Shown here piece by piece: positions 23,408 through 31,513 of a stretch of 42,885 nucleotides of DNA. A program made the translations under genes and the position numbers. The stretch is from an uncultured Collinsella sp. (GTDB lineage: Bacteria > Actinomycetota > Coriobacteriia > Coriobacteriales > Coriobacteriaceae), in the NCBI GenBank assembly GCA_900751695.1, contig CAADSS010000039.1:1-42885 (forward strand), read 5' to 3'. The notes beneath the pieces are model-generated. The model was not told where the DNA came from and ran no database searches. It saw only the letters and a list, made by a program, of their open reading frames with translations. Position 1 is the first letter of the stretch. Every line of letters starts with the position of its first letter.

Positions 23408-23678
23408 GTGCGCATAAAGCGCGACCGGTGAGGCCGTTTTATTCAGGGCAGGGACGCCTGTAACAGAACGGAAACATTACTTTCACACAATAAAGTGGCA
23501 TTACTGCATAAAGTAATAGAAATACGCAGAATTATGGATAAATGAACAAATCCAAAGAAAAGTTGAAATAATCGCCACTTTCCTTAACTAAAGCGTCTAG
23601 TATTTTGCGAACGCCGAACACGGCGAAGGATGGCCTGTCGGGTAACCGAAACCCGACGAGATTTGAGAGGAGAGCCGC
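23408..23678 (+). promoter_or_regulatory. AT-rich regulatory region between the two livJ copies
   Basis: This is much more AT-rich than its surroundings. Two sets of inverted half-sites are visible: ATTACTTT (23476-23483) with AAAGTAAT (23510-23517), and AAAGTGGC (23492-23499) with GCCACTTT (23574-23581). A possible -10 TAGTAT lies at 23598-23603, so the GCCACTTT half would overlap the -35 position. This suggests that livJ2 and the rest of the operon have their own regulated promoter. No regulator is encoded nearby. Confidence 0.45.
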
Positions 23679-24866
23679 ATGTCGAGCCTCACCGGTAAGT
23701 CATTGAACCCTGTTATGAATCGCAGGAGCGTTATCGCGAGCGCAGCAGGTCTGGGGGCGATGTCCATTCTAGCTGGCTGCTCCTCCAACGGCGGCGACAG
23801 CGGTTCCGCTTCGAGCGACGCTTCGTTTAAGATCGGTACCATCGGCCCGCTGACCGGCGCCAACGCGTCCTACGGCAAGTCCGTTACCCAGGGTGTCGAG
23901 CTTGGCTGCAAGGATTTCTCGACCAAGGAGCTGCCGCTTGCCAGCAAGGCCGAGGATGACCAGGCCGACGGCGAGAAGGCCGTCAACGCCTTCAACACCC
24001 TGCTCGACTGGGGCATGCAGGCCCTCGTCGGCCCGACCACCACGGGTGCGTCGGTTGCCGTTGCCGCCGAGTGCGGTAACGACCCCAAGACGTTCATGGT
24101 CACCCCGTCCGCGTCCTCCGAGGACGTCACCGACGGCAAGGATTGCGTCTTCCAGGTTTGCTTCACCGACCCCAACCAGGGTGTCAACGCTGCCAAGTTC
24201 CTGGCGCAGAAGTATGCGGACGAGAAGTTCGTGCTGTTCTATAACTCCGGCGACGCCTATTCTTCGGGCATCGCAGATTCCTTTAAGGCCCAGGCCGCTG
24301 AGTCCAAGCTCGAGATTGTTGACGAGGAGACCTTTAAGGACGACTCCGCCACGAGCTTTACCAACCAGCTGACCAAGGCCAAGCAGGCCGGCGCCACCAT
24401 GATCTTTGCGCCGATCTACTACACGCCGGCGTCCGTCCTGCTCAAGAACGCCAAGGACATGGGCTACGACGTCAAGATGATGGGCTGCGACGGCATGGAC
24501 GGCATCCTGGGCGTTGAGGGCTTCGATACCTCTCTTGCCGAGGGTCTGCTGCTCATGACCCCGTTCTCCGCCGACGACGAGAAGAACGCCGACTTCGTTA
24601 ACGCTTACAAGGATAAGTACGGCGATACCCCCGACCAGTTTGCCGCCGACGCCTACGACGGCGTGCACGCGGTGGCCGAGGCCGTCAAGGAGGCCGGTCT
24701 TGGTGTCGACGCCGATCCGACCGAGGTCGCCGAGAAGCTGTCCAAGGCTATGCTCAAGATTACCGTTGACGGTCTGACCGGCAAGCTCACCTGGAACGAT
24801 AAGGGCCAGGTCCAGAAGGAGCCCACGGCGTACGTCATCACCGACGGCAAGTACGTACAGGCCTAA
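23679..24866 (+). CDS. livJ: Branched-chain amino acid ABC transporter binding lipoprotein, copy 2
   Basis: The 395-residue paralogue of the preceding gene has a 12-residue N-terminal extension before NRRSVIASAAGLG and a lipobox LAGC (Cys 34). It shares long stretches with copy 1, including FAPIYYTPASVLLKNAKDMG and LLMTPFSADDEKNADFV. Perfect DNA identity runs for 35 bp, for example ATCTTTGCGCCGATCTACTA onwards at 22943 and 24402. GAGAGGAGAGCCGC precedes the ATG. It should bind a related ligand with different affinity or specificity and feed the same LivHM permease, as LivJ and LivK do in E. coli. Confidence 0.93.
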   Translation: MSSLTGKSLNPVMNRRSVIASAAGLGAMSILAGCSSNGGDSGSASSDASFKIGTIGPLTGANASYGKSVTQGVELGCKDFSTKELPLASKAEDDQADGEKAVNAFNTLLDWGMQALVGPTTTGASVAVAAECGNDPKTFMVTPSASSEDVTDGKDCVFQVCFTDPNQGVNAAKFLAQKYADEKFVLFYNSGDAYSSGIADSFKAQAAESKLEIVDEETFKDDSATSFTNQLTKAKQAGATMIFAPIYYTPASVLLKNAKDMGYDVKMMGCDGMDGILGVEGFDTSLAEGLLLMTPFSADDEKNADFVNAYKDKYGDTPDQFAADAYDGVHAVAEAVKEAGLGVDADPTEVAEKLSKAMLKITVDGLTGKLTWNDKGQVQKEPTAYVITDGKYVQA

Positions 24867-24897
24867 TTGGCCGCCTTACATAGAGCGGTTTTGATCC

Positions 24898-24929
24898 CAA
24901 GCAGGGGAGGTTTTGGCCTTCCCTGCTTG
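24898..24929 (+). other. Stem-loop between livJ2 and livH
   Basis: CAAGCAGGG-g-AGG (24898-24910) pairs with CCT-t-CCCTGCTTG (24917-24929) around a short TTTTGG loop. No T-run follows (CTTGGTATC), so it is more likely an mRNA-stabilising or partial-termination hairpin. That would give more binding protein than permease. Confidence 0.6.
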
Positions 24930-25005
24930 CTTGGTATCTAGGGACAGTGTAACGTCCCTGTTTCATACATTAACTGGAAACCTATTCGAAAGGGGGATGT
25001 GGAAC

Positions 25006-25887
25006 ATGACGGTCTTTATCCAATACCTGGTCAACGGCCTGTCCATGGGCAGCGTCTACGCCATCATCGCGTTGGGCTACACCATGGTCTACGGTATCGC
25101 CAAGATGCTCAACTTCGCTCACGGCGATGTCATCATGGTCGGTGCCTATGTCTCGTTCTGCGCCACGTCGTATCTCGGCCTCCCGGGCTGGGCATCTGTA
25201 GTTCTCTCTTGTGTGGTCTGCACGGTTCTCGGTGTTCTCATTGAGGGTCTGGCCTATAAGCCGCTGCGCCAAGCAGGCCCGCTGGCCGTTCTGATCACGG
25301 CCATCGGCGTGTCTTACTTCCTGCAGAACGCCGCGCAGCTTCTGTGGGGCGCCACGCCCAAGAACTTCACTTCGCTCGTCACCTTCCCGGTGCCGGAGTT
25401 CTTGGCCAAGTTTAACGTAAGCGCCGTCTCGCTCGTCACCATCGTCGCCTGCCTGGTTATCATGGCCGGCCTGATGTTCTTTACAGGTAAGACCAAGATG
25501 GGCAAGGCCATGCGCGCTGTGTCCGAGGACAAGGCCGCCGCTCAGCTCATGGGCATCAACGTCAACCGCACCATCTCGATGACGTTCGCCATCGGCTCCG
25601 CCCTTGCCGCCATCGCCGGCGTGCTCCTGTGCTCCTACTCGCCGGTGTTGCAGCCCACCACGGGCGCCATGCCTGGCATCAAGGCCTTCGACGCTGCCGT
25701 TTTCGGCGGCATCGGTTCCATCCCCGGTGCCTTTGTCGGTGGTATTCTCATCGGCATCATCGAGGCGATGGCGCAGGCTTACATTTCCACGAGCCTTGCC
25801 AACTCCATCGTCTTTGGTGTTTTGATCATCGTCCTGCTCGTCAAGCCTGCCGGCCTCTTGGGCAAGTACGTCCCCGAGAAGGTGTAG
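25006..25887 (+). CDS. livH: Branched-chain amino acid ABC transporter permease LivH
   Basis: The 293-residue membrane protein starts MTVFIQYLVNGLSMGSVYAI. It carries the LivH signature YGIAKMLNFAHGDVIMVGAY in the first third and the coupling region KMGKAMRAVSEDKAAAQLMG, then FDAAVFGGIGSIPGAFVGG near the end. It forms half of the transmembrane channel with LivM. The frame is open from 24913, but AGGGGG at 24991-24996 is best spaced for ATG 25006 rather than ATG 24997. livM follows with no gap. Confidence 0.94.
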   Translation: MTVFIQYLVNGLSMGSVYAIIALGYTMVYGIAKMLNFAHGDVIMVGAYVSFCATSYLGLPGWASVVLSCVVCTVLGVLIEGLAYKPLRQAGPLAVLITAIGVSYFLQNAAQLLWGATPKNFTSLVTFPVPEFLAKFNVSAVSLVTIVACLVIMAGLMFFTGKTKMGKAMRAVSEDKAAAQLMGINVNRTISMTFAIGSALAAIAGVLLCSYSPVLQPTTGAMPGIKAFDAAVFGGIGSIPGAFVGGILIGIIEAMAQAYISTSLANSIVFGVLIIVLLVKPAGLLGKYVPEKV

Positions 25888-26976
25888 GTGAGCGTTATGA
25901 AGTTTCTTAAAGACAAGCAGACGCGTCACGACTTTGTTACGTACGCCATGTGCGTTGTGGCGTTCGCCATCGTGTTCTTTATGCAGTCCAACCACATGAT
26001 CCCGCGCATGATCGCCGGTCAGCTGGTTCCCATCACGGCCTATATCGTCATGGCCATCTCCCTTAACCTCGTCGTCGGCATCGCAGGCGACTTGTCGTTG
26101 GGCCACGCGGGCTTTATGAGCGTCGGTGCCTATACGGGCATCGTCACTGCCGTCGCGCTGGAGAGCACCGTTCCGTCCGATCCGATGCGTCTGATCATCA
26201 GCATTGTGGTCGGCGCTATCGCCGCTGCCATCTTGGGCTTCTTGATCGGTATCCCGGTCCTGCGCCTGAGCGGCGACTATCTGGCCATTGTGACCCTGGC
26301 TTTTGGCGAGATCATCAAAGAGGTCGTCACCTGCCTCATTGTGGGCGTCGATTCCCGCGGCCTGCATGTGATCTTTAACATCACGGGTAACTCTACGATC
26401 GACGACTTGCACCTGCTCGAGGACGGCACCGCCATCATCAAGGGCGCGCAGGGCGCATCGGGCGTGTCGACCTATTCGACCTTCCTTGCCGGCGCAATCC
26501 TGGTTATGGTCGCGCTCGTGATTGTGCTCAACCTGGTTCGCAGCCGTACCGGTCGTGCCATTATTGCCGTGCGCGACAACAAGATCGCTGCCGAGTCTGT
26601 GGGCATCTCCGTCACCCAGTACCGCATGATTGCCTTCGTGGTTTCCGCTGCCCTCGCCGGTGCTGCCGGAGCCCTGTTCGGCGGTAACTTCTCGCAGCTT
26701 TCCGCCACTAAGTTCGACTTCAATACGTCCATCCTCATTCTGGTGTTCGTGGTCCTGGGCGGCCTGGGCAACATGCGCGGCTCTGTCATCGCGGCGGCGT
26801 TGCTCACGGTGCTCCCCGAGCTGCTCCGTCAGTTCTCGGACTACCGCATGCTCATCTACGCTATCGTGCTGATCCTGGTCATGATCTTTACTAACAACCC
26901 GCAGCTCAAGGCGTTCTTCGCACGCATTAAGGACCGCTTTGCTTCCAAGAAGGAGGTGGCAGCCGATGCCCAGTAA
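25888..26976 (+). CDS. livM: Branched-chain amino acid ABC transporter permease LivM
   Basis: The 362-residue membrane protein has LivM features: ISLNLVVGIAGDLSLGHAGF, FLIGIPVLRLSGDYLAIVTL with the following AFGEIIKEV, the coupling helix RSRTGRAIIAVRDNKIAAES, and LVFVVLGGLGNMRGSVIAAA. It partners LivH. The start may be GTG 25888, directly after the livH stop, or ATG 25897; both fit, and I use the first. The 3' end overlaps livG by 11 bp, which implies coupling. The C-terminus is basic (IKDRFASKKEVAADAQ). Confidence 0.93.
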   Translation: MSVMKFLKDKQTRHDFVTYAMCVVAFAIVFFMQSNHMIPRMIAGQLVPITAYIVMAISLNLVVGIAGDLSLGHAGFMSVGAYTGIVTAVALESTVPSDPMRLIISIVVGAIAAAILGFLIGIPVLRLSGDYLAIVTLAFGEIIKEVVTCLIVGVDSRGLHVIFNITGNSTIDDLHLLEDGTAIIKGAQGASGVSTYSTFLAGAILVMVALVIVLNLVRSRTGRAIIAVRDNKIAAESVGISVTQYRMIAFVVSAALAGAAGALFGGNFSQLSATKFDFNTSILILVFVVLGGLGNMRGSVIAAALLTVLPELLRQFSDYRMLIYAIVLILVMIFTNNPQLKAFFARIKDRFASKKEVAADAQ

Positions 26977-27826
26977 GTTTGAGTTCAACAAGGGCAAGAT
27001 GGTCCCGTATCCTTCTGGCGCCATCGTTCCCGACCGCGACCTGGGCCAGCGCCCGGCGCTCGAGTGCATCCACCTGGGCATTGAATTCGGCGGCCTTAAG
27101 GCAGTCGATGACTTTAGCCTGACCATCGGCAAGACTGAGATCGCCGGTCTCATCGGCCCCAACGGTGCCGGCAAGACCACGGTCTTCAACCTGCTCACCA
27201 AGGTGTACCAGCCTACGCACGGCACCATCCTGCTCGACGGTGAGGACACTTCGGGCAAGTCGGTCTACCAGGTCAACCGCATGGGCATTGCCCGTACGTT
27301 CCAGAACATTCGCCTGTTCAATACCATGACGGTGGAGGACAACGTTAAGGTCGGCCTGCACAATCAGGAGCGCTACTCCGGTTTTGAGGGCGTGCTGCGC
27401 CTGCCGACGTATTGGAAGCACGAGAAGGCCGCCCACGAGCGCGCCATGGAGCTGCTGTCCATTTTTGACATGGAGCACCTGGCAAATGAACAGGCCGGCT
27501 CGCTTCCTTACGGCGCTCAGCGTCGTCTGGAAATCGTCCGCGCGCTTGCCACCAACCCCAAGCTACTGCTGCTCGACGAGCCTGCCGCCGGCATGAACCC
27601 GTCCGAGACCGCAGAGCTCATGGCGAACATCGTCAAGATTCGCGACACCTTCGGCATCGCCATCATGCTTATCGAGCATGATATGTCGCTCGTCATGAAC
27701 ATCTGCGAAGGCATCTGCGTGCTTAACTTTGGCAAGGTTATCGCCAAGGGCACAGCAGAGGAAATCCAGAACAACGACGCCGTTATCGAGGCGTATCTGG
27801 GTAAGCAGGATAAGGGGGAGAACTAA
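26966..27826 (+). CDS. livG: Branched-chain amino acid ABC transporter ATPase LivG
   Basis: The 286-residue ATPase has Walker A GPNGAGKTT, the LivG/LivF-type signature LPYGAQRRLEIVRAL, Walker B LLLLDEPAAGMNP and the switch histidine in MLIEHDMSLVM. An unusual N-terminal segment of about 30 residues (MPSKFEFNKGKMVPYPSGAI) precedes the ABC domain. ATG 26966 follows a near-perfect AGGAGGTGGC, inside the end of livM. It powers uptake with LivF at the inner membrane face. Confidence 0.94.
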   Translation: MPSKFEFNKGKMVPYPSGAIVPDRDLGQRPALECIHLGIEFGGLKAVDDFSLTIGKTEIAGLIGPNGAGKTTVFNLLTKVYQPTHGTILLDGEDTSGKSVYQVNRMGIARTFQNIRLFNTMTVEDNVKVGLHNQERYSGFEGVLRLPTYWKHEKAAHERAMELLSIFDMEHLANEQAGSLPYGAQRRLEIVRALATNPKLLLLDEPAAGMNPSETAELMANIVKIRDTFGIAIMLIEHDMSLVMNICEGICVLNFGKVIAKGTAEEIQNNDAVIEAYLGKQDKGEN

Positions 27827-28540
27827 ATGGCAGAGCCGATGCTTTCCGTCTACAACATCAACGTCTGGTACGGCGCCATCCACGCCATCAAGGACATCTC
27901 CTTTAACGTTAACGAGGGCGAGATCGTGGCCTTGATTGGTGCCAACGGTGCCGGCAAGTCCACAACGCTCAAGACCGTCTCGGGCCTGCTGCGCTCCAAG
28001 ACCGGCTCCATCAAGTTTATGGGCGAGGACATTACCCATACGCCCGCTGATAAGCTGGTTGGTAAGGGCCTGGCTCAGGTTCCCGAGGGTCGTCGCGCCT
28101 TTTTGCAGATGACGGTCGAGGAGAACCTGGAGATGGGCGCCTATACACAGCCCAAGTCCACAATTGCTCCGGGCCTGGAGCGCGTCTACGAGCAGTTCCC
28201 GCGCCTGAAGGAACGTCGTCGCCAGGTCGCCGGCACCCTTTCAGGTGGCGAGCAGCAGATGCTCGTTATGGGGCGCGCCCTTATGAGTAACCCCAAACTG
28301 CTTATGCTCGACGAACCTTCCATGGGTCTGGCACCGATTCTGATCGAACAGATCTTCCAGATTGTCGAGGACCTGCACAAGGCCGGCACCACGGTGCTTC
28401 TGGTCGAGCAAAACGCGCAGATGGCGCTTTCCATCGCCACACGCGGTTACGTGCTCGAGACCGGCAAGATCACCATGACCGGCACCGGCCAAGAGCTCCT
28501 GCACGACGACAACGTCCGCAAGGCCTATCTGGGCGGTTAA
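27827..28540 (+). CDS. livF: Branched-chain amino acid ABC transporter ATPase LivF
   Basis: The 237-residue ATPase starts MAEPMLSVYNINVWYGAIHA. It has Walker A GANGAGKST, the full signature LSGGEQQMLVMGRAL, Walker B LLMLDEPSMGLAP and VLLVEQNAQMAL with LivF-type spacing. AAGGGGGAG precedes the ATG, one base after the livG stop. It is the last gene of the liv operon and is closed by a strong terminator. Confidence 0.95.
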   Translation: MAEPMLSVYNINVWYGAIHAIKDISFNVNEGEIVALIGANGAGKSTTLKTVSGLLRSKTGSIKFMGEDITHTPADKLVGKGLAQVPEGRRAFLQMTVEENLEMGAYTQPKSTIAPGLERVYEQFPRLKERRRQVAGTLSGGEQQMLVMGRALMSNPKLLMLDEPSMGLAPILIEQIFQIVEDLHKAGTTVLLVEQNAQMALSIATRGYVLETGKITMTGTGQELLHDDNVRKAYLGG

Positions 28541-28552
28541 TCCATTCAACAA

Positions 28553-28590
28553 AGGGGGCGCTGACCAACCCGGTCAGCGCCCCCTTTTTA
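28553..28590 (+). terminator. Terminator of the liv operon
   Basis: GGGGGCGCTGACC (28554-28566) pairs perfectly with GGTCAGCGCCCCC (28572-28584) around AACCC, followed by TTTTTA. Confidence 0.92.
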
Positions 28591-28657
28591 GTTGCGGTGA
28601 AATAGGGACTGAATACGGGCTCCAGAGGCCAAAAGAGTCCCTATTCCACCGCAACTT
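28590..28657. repeat. Long near-perfect inverted repeat upstream of cutC
   Basis: AGTTGCGGTGAAATAGGGAC (from 28590) is the reverse complement of the stretch ending at 28657 (AGTCCCTATTCCACCGCAAC from 28636), with one mismatch over 21 bp and a 25-base loop. It starts where the liv terminator ends and finishes about 58 bp before the cutC start. It resembles a dispersed intergenic palindrome or a stand-alone hairpin RNA element more than a terminator, since no T-run follows. Confidence 0.65.
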
Positions 28658-28715
28658 CATGGGGATGTGTGACAATGCCCGTCGGAAAACATCTGCTGTC
28701 TTTGGGGGTCTATCT

Positions 28716-29393
28716 ATGCTGTACGAGTTTTGTGCCGAGAACTTTGAGCGGGTGCCGGCAGCTATCGATGCCGGTGCAAAGCGCATCGAGCTGTGCGACA
28801 ACCTTGCCGTTGGTGGCACCACGCCTTCTGCCGGCGTTATCAGCGCTACAGTCAGCTATGCTCACGAGCATGACGCGCGAGTGATGTGCATGATTCGTCC
28901 GCGTGGCGGTGACTTTCATTACAACCAAGACGAGCTGCGCATGATGGAGATGGACCTGGGCCTTGCCGTAAGCGCCGGCGTTGACGGCTTGGTCTTTGGC
29001 TGCTGCAAGCCCTGCGCTGGCGGATGGGCGCTCGACGAGCTTACGTTGGGCGCCCTCGTGATGGCCGCGGGCTGCGCGACCGAGGAATGCAAGCGTGAGC
29101 CCATCGACATCACCTTCCACATGGCGTTTGATCAGCTCTCGCCCGAGGCTCAACTCGATGCCGTCGACACACTCGCCGATTGCGGCGTTACGCGCATCCT
29201 GACGCACGGCGGTGCCGCCGGCACGCCGATCGAGGACAACTTCGAAAACTTGGCTCGCTTGATCGAGTATGCGGGCGACCGCTTGACCATCCTTCCCGGC
29301 GGCGGCATTTCCACGGCCAACCGCGATACCGTGGCGGCGGCACTGGGCGTCTCCGAGCTCCATGGCACCAAGATCGTGCTGCTGGAGGTATAA
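28716..29393 (+). CDS. cutC: CutC family protein
   Basis: The 225-residue TIM-barrel protein starts MLYEFCAENFERVPAAIDAG. CutC family features are AKRIELCDNLAVGGTTPSAG, VMCMIRPRGGDFHYNQDELR, ITFHMAFDQLSPEAQLDAVD, RILTHGGAAGTPIEDNFENL and LPGGGISTANRD. The family was first linked to copper tolerance, but the biochemical role is unsettled and a sugar-phosphate-like barrel enzyme is possible. ATG 28716 follows GGGGGTC; the longer frame to 28659 overlaps the inverted repeat and is rejected. The next gene starts 3 bp after its stop, so they form a tight pair. Confidence 0.9.
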   Translation: MLYEFCAENFERVPAAIDAGAKRIELCDNLAVGGTTPSAGVISATVSYAHEHDARVMCMIRPRGGDFHYNQDELRMMEMDLGLAVSAGVDGLVFGCCKPCAGGWALDELTLGALVMAAGCATEECKREPIDITFHMAFDQLSPEAQLDAVDTLADCGVTRILTHGGAAGTPIEDNFENLARLIEYAGDRLTILPGGGISTANRDTVAAALGVSELHGTKIVLLEV

Positions 29394-29396
29394 CCC

Positions 29397-30197
29397 GTGG
29401 CGCTGGTATTTGACGTTCAGCAGGCGAACGGTAAGCCCGACGACAACCGTCGTCCCGGCACCGCGTGCCCCTTTTGCGATGCAGAAGGGCTCACCGACAT
29501 CATTCGCCGTGATGGCGATTGCATTTGGCTCGAGAATAAGTTCAAGACCCTGCGCGCCACCCGTCAAACCGTGCTGATCGAGTCGGCCGATCACGATGCC
29601 GACCTGGTGACCTATGAGCCGGATGAACTCCACCATGTGATGCGGTTTGCCCTGGGTTGCTGGCAGCAGATGATCGATTCACAGCAGTATCGAAGCGTGC
29701 TCATGTACAAGAACAAGGGTCCGCTCTCGGGCGGTAGTCTGGTCCATCCGCACATGCAGATTGTGGGTTTGGAGCAGGAAAACGGTTATGCTTCGCTGAC
29801 TTCCGCCAATTTCGAAGGCATAAATGTCTGGCAACAGGAGAGAATCTCGGTCAACATCTCAACCGAACCGATTATGGGGTTCTTTGAGGTCAATGTTTCA
29901 GCCCCGCAGGGAATCGCCGCCAGCGATGACACGAGAGACCAAGCCGAGGCGGATCTCTTCGCCGATGCGATCCAGGTAGCTCTGCGCTATATCCTGAACG
30001 AGCACCACGGTGGTCGCGCAGAGTCGTACAACCTGTTCTTCTATCACCTGGGCGGTCGGACCATTGCCAAGGCGCTGCCGCGTTGGGTGGTTTCGCCCTA
30101 CTTTGTCGGCTATCGTTTGGCCCAGGTCAATGCTGAGACCACGCTCGATGTCGATGCGGAGCGACTCCGCGCACATCTGGAGGCGCTCGCATCGTAA
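29397..30197 (+). CDS. DUF4931 / GalT-like HIT-superfamily protein
   Basis: The 266-residue protein carries ACPFCDAEG near residue 22 (a CxxC zinc site) and LSGGSLVHPHMQIVG near residue 115. These match the zinc and HPHxQ active-site motifs of galactose-1-phosphate uridylyltransferase relatives. It is shorter than true GalT and fits the DUF4931 group. YNLFFYHLGGRTIAKALPRW near the end is also typical. It may transfer or hydrolyse nucleotidyl groups; the substrate is unknown. GTG 29397 follows GGAGGT from the end of cutC. Pairing with CutC suggests a shared pathway on a sugar phosphate or nucleotide, which is inference. Confidence 0.8.
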   Translation: MALVFDVQQANGKPDDNRRPGTACPFCDAEGLTDIIRRDGDCIWLENKFKTLRATRQTVLIESADHDADLVTYEPDELHHVMRFALGCWQQMIDSQQYRSVLMYKNKGPLSGGSLVHPHMQIVGLEQENGYASLTSANFEGINVWQQERISVNISTEPIMGFFEVNVSAPQGIAASDDTRDQAEADLFADAIQVALRYILNEHHGGRAESYNLFFYHLGGRTIAKALPRWVVSPYFVGYRLAQVNAETTLDVDAERLRAHLEALAS

Positions 30198-30224
30198 AGT
30201 GAGCGCCCGCACACTGCGGACGGT

Positions 30225-31223
30225 TTAGCGCGCCATTGCATCGCGGCCGGCCTCGACCCGCTTGCGCTGGGCGGCGCGCTCCTCGCCGGTCAGACGCTCA
30301 AAGAGATGCCCGATAAGCGAGGCGAGCACCTGCTGAAACAACGTTCCACACATGACGGGAAACACGACTTCGCCCGGAAAGTATTGCGTGGCGATGACGG
30401 CGCCCGAAGAGATGTTACGCATGCCGCAGGTAAAGCACATGGTAGTCGTCTCGCTATATGGCAGATGCAGCGCACGGGCGACCAGAAAACCGACGACAAA
30501 GCCGCTGATGGCGAAGGTCAAAATAAAGAGGGCGACTTCCAGGCGCACCGCGTTCATGTGTAGCACGTACTCGCTCATGGCGGTGGAGTTGGAGGCGATA
30601 ACGCCCATCATCATGAATTTGCAGGCGGGCGAGAGCGCGGGGGAGAGCTTCTCGTGTCCCCATCCACGCGTGAGCTCGTTGATCACGATGCCGAGCACGG
30701 CGGGGATGGCGATCATAAAGGCCATGTCTTGCATCATGCTCGGCACATCGATCGAGACGGTGGCACCCAGCAAGAGCTTCAGCGTGAGCGGAATCGTTAC
30801 AGGCGAGATAACCGAGGACGTCAGGATAATGGTGAGCGCGAGCGGGCCGTTGCCGCCGAACATGCTAATCCACATAAAGGCAGTGACTGCCACGGGTACG
30901 CTGTACTCGAGCACGATGCCGCAGACAAGGTTGGGGTTGGAGCCAAAGAACAGCGATCCCATGGCATAAGCTGCTATGGGAATAAGCACCGCCGAGACGA
31001 GCAGCGCCAAAATCAGGTGCAGCGGACGGCGGAACACCTCGGCTACCTGGTGGAAGGTGTTACTGAGCGCGCCTTGGAACGTCATAAAGGCGAAGAGAGC
31101 GGGAACGATGGGCTTAAGTACGCCGATCTGCTGGGGAAAGAGCACACCGAGCGTTACGCAAATCGGAACGATGACCTGCATATGCCCCGCGAGGAACTTT
31201 CCCAGTCCAACCCATTGCTTCAT
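30225..31223 (-). CDS. Bile acid:sodium symporter (BASS) family transporter
   Basis: The 332-residue membrane protein has about nine or ten helices. BASS-type features are ALFAFMTFQGALSNTFHQVA, GIVLEYSVPVAVTAFMWISM, MMMGVIASNSTAMSEYVLHM and, near the end, TMCFTCGMRNISSGAVIATQ. The C-terminal tail is basic and soluble (TGEERAAQRKRVEAGRD). Bacterial members carry organic anions such as pantothenate, keto acids or bile acids with sodium; the substrate here is unknown. In a gut coriobacterium a bile-salt role is possible but not shown. It is convergent with the DUF4931 gene, leaving only 27 bp between them. Confidence 0.85.
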   Translation of the reverse strand: MKQWVGLGKFLAGHMQVIVPICVTLGVLFPQQIGVLKPIVPALFAFMTFQGALSNTFHQVAEVFRRPLHLILALLVSAVLIPIAAYAMGSLFFGSNPNLVCGIVLEYSVPVAVTAFMWISMFGGNGPLALTIILTSSVISPVTIPLTLKLLLGATVSIDVPSMMQDMAFMIAIPAVLGIVINELTRGWGHEKLSPALSPACKFMMMGVIASNSTAMSEYVLHMNAVRLEVALFILTFAISGFVVGFLVARALHLPYSETTTMCFTCGMRNISSGAVIATQYFPGEVVFPVMCGTLFQQVLASLIGHLFERLTGEERAAQRKRVEAGRDAMAR

Positions 31224-31385
31224 CTGCTCTTGTGACTCCCTTTGCTCGTAAATCCGTTTTGAATGGATATGCTAGACGCTCGCATGCATCCGTGCGTTAG
31301 AAACGCTCGATTATTTCGAGGCTATTACCGGCATCGTTTACCGAAACCACGGCGCGCTGCGAGGCTCTGCGTCCGTGCCGCACGG

Positions 31386-31391
31386 TATAAT
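31386..31391 (+). promoter_or_regulatory. Candidate -10 box for the RecJ-helicase operon
   Basis: A perfect TATAAT occurs at 31386-31391, 57 bp before the upstream small ORF. No good -35 box is seen at the right distance (GGCTCT). The surrounding 224 bp are a divergent promoter region shared with the BASS gene. Confidence 0.5.
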
Positions 31392-31447
31392 AAACCCGTT
31401 CAACAGATCTGCCTGCCGAAGCGGGCATACACAGAGGACTCATCGCT

Positions 31448-31513
31448 ATGAACCGTGAGAGGTATCGCGGCGACCTGCCCCTATCGGGGGTGGGCGCTCA
31501 TGTCATCGCTTAA
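31448..31513 (+). CDS. 21-residue upstream small ORF overlapping the RecJ-helicase start
   Basis: ATG 31448 follows AGAGGA (31433-31438, 9-base spacing) and reads MNRERYRGDLP, then LSGVGAHVIA, ending in TAA at 31511-31513. It overlaps the start of the next gene (ATG 31500) by 14 bp in another frame. It has a better ribosome binding site than most leader ORFs found by chance, so it may be a translated leader that couples or limits translation of the exonuclease. No homologue is recognised. Confidence 0.4.
   Translation: MNRERYRGDLPLSGVGAHVIA

Noticed and set aside
23408..23460. Terminator after livJ1.
   Set aside because: Only a 4-bp GCGC stem and a short TTTTATT are visible; the stem next to the T-run is too weak to call.
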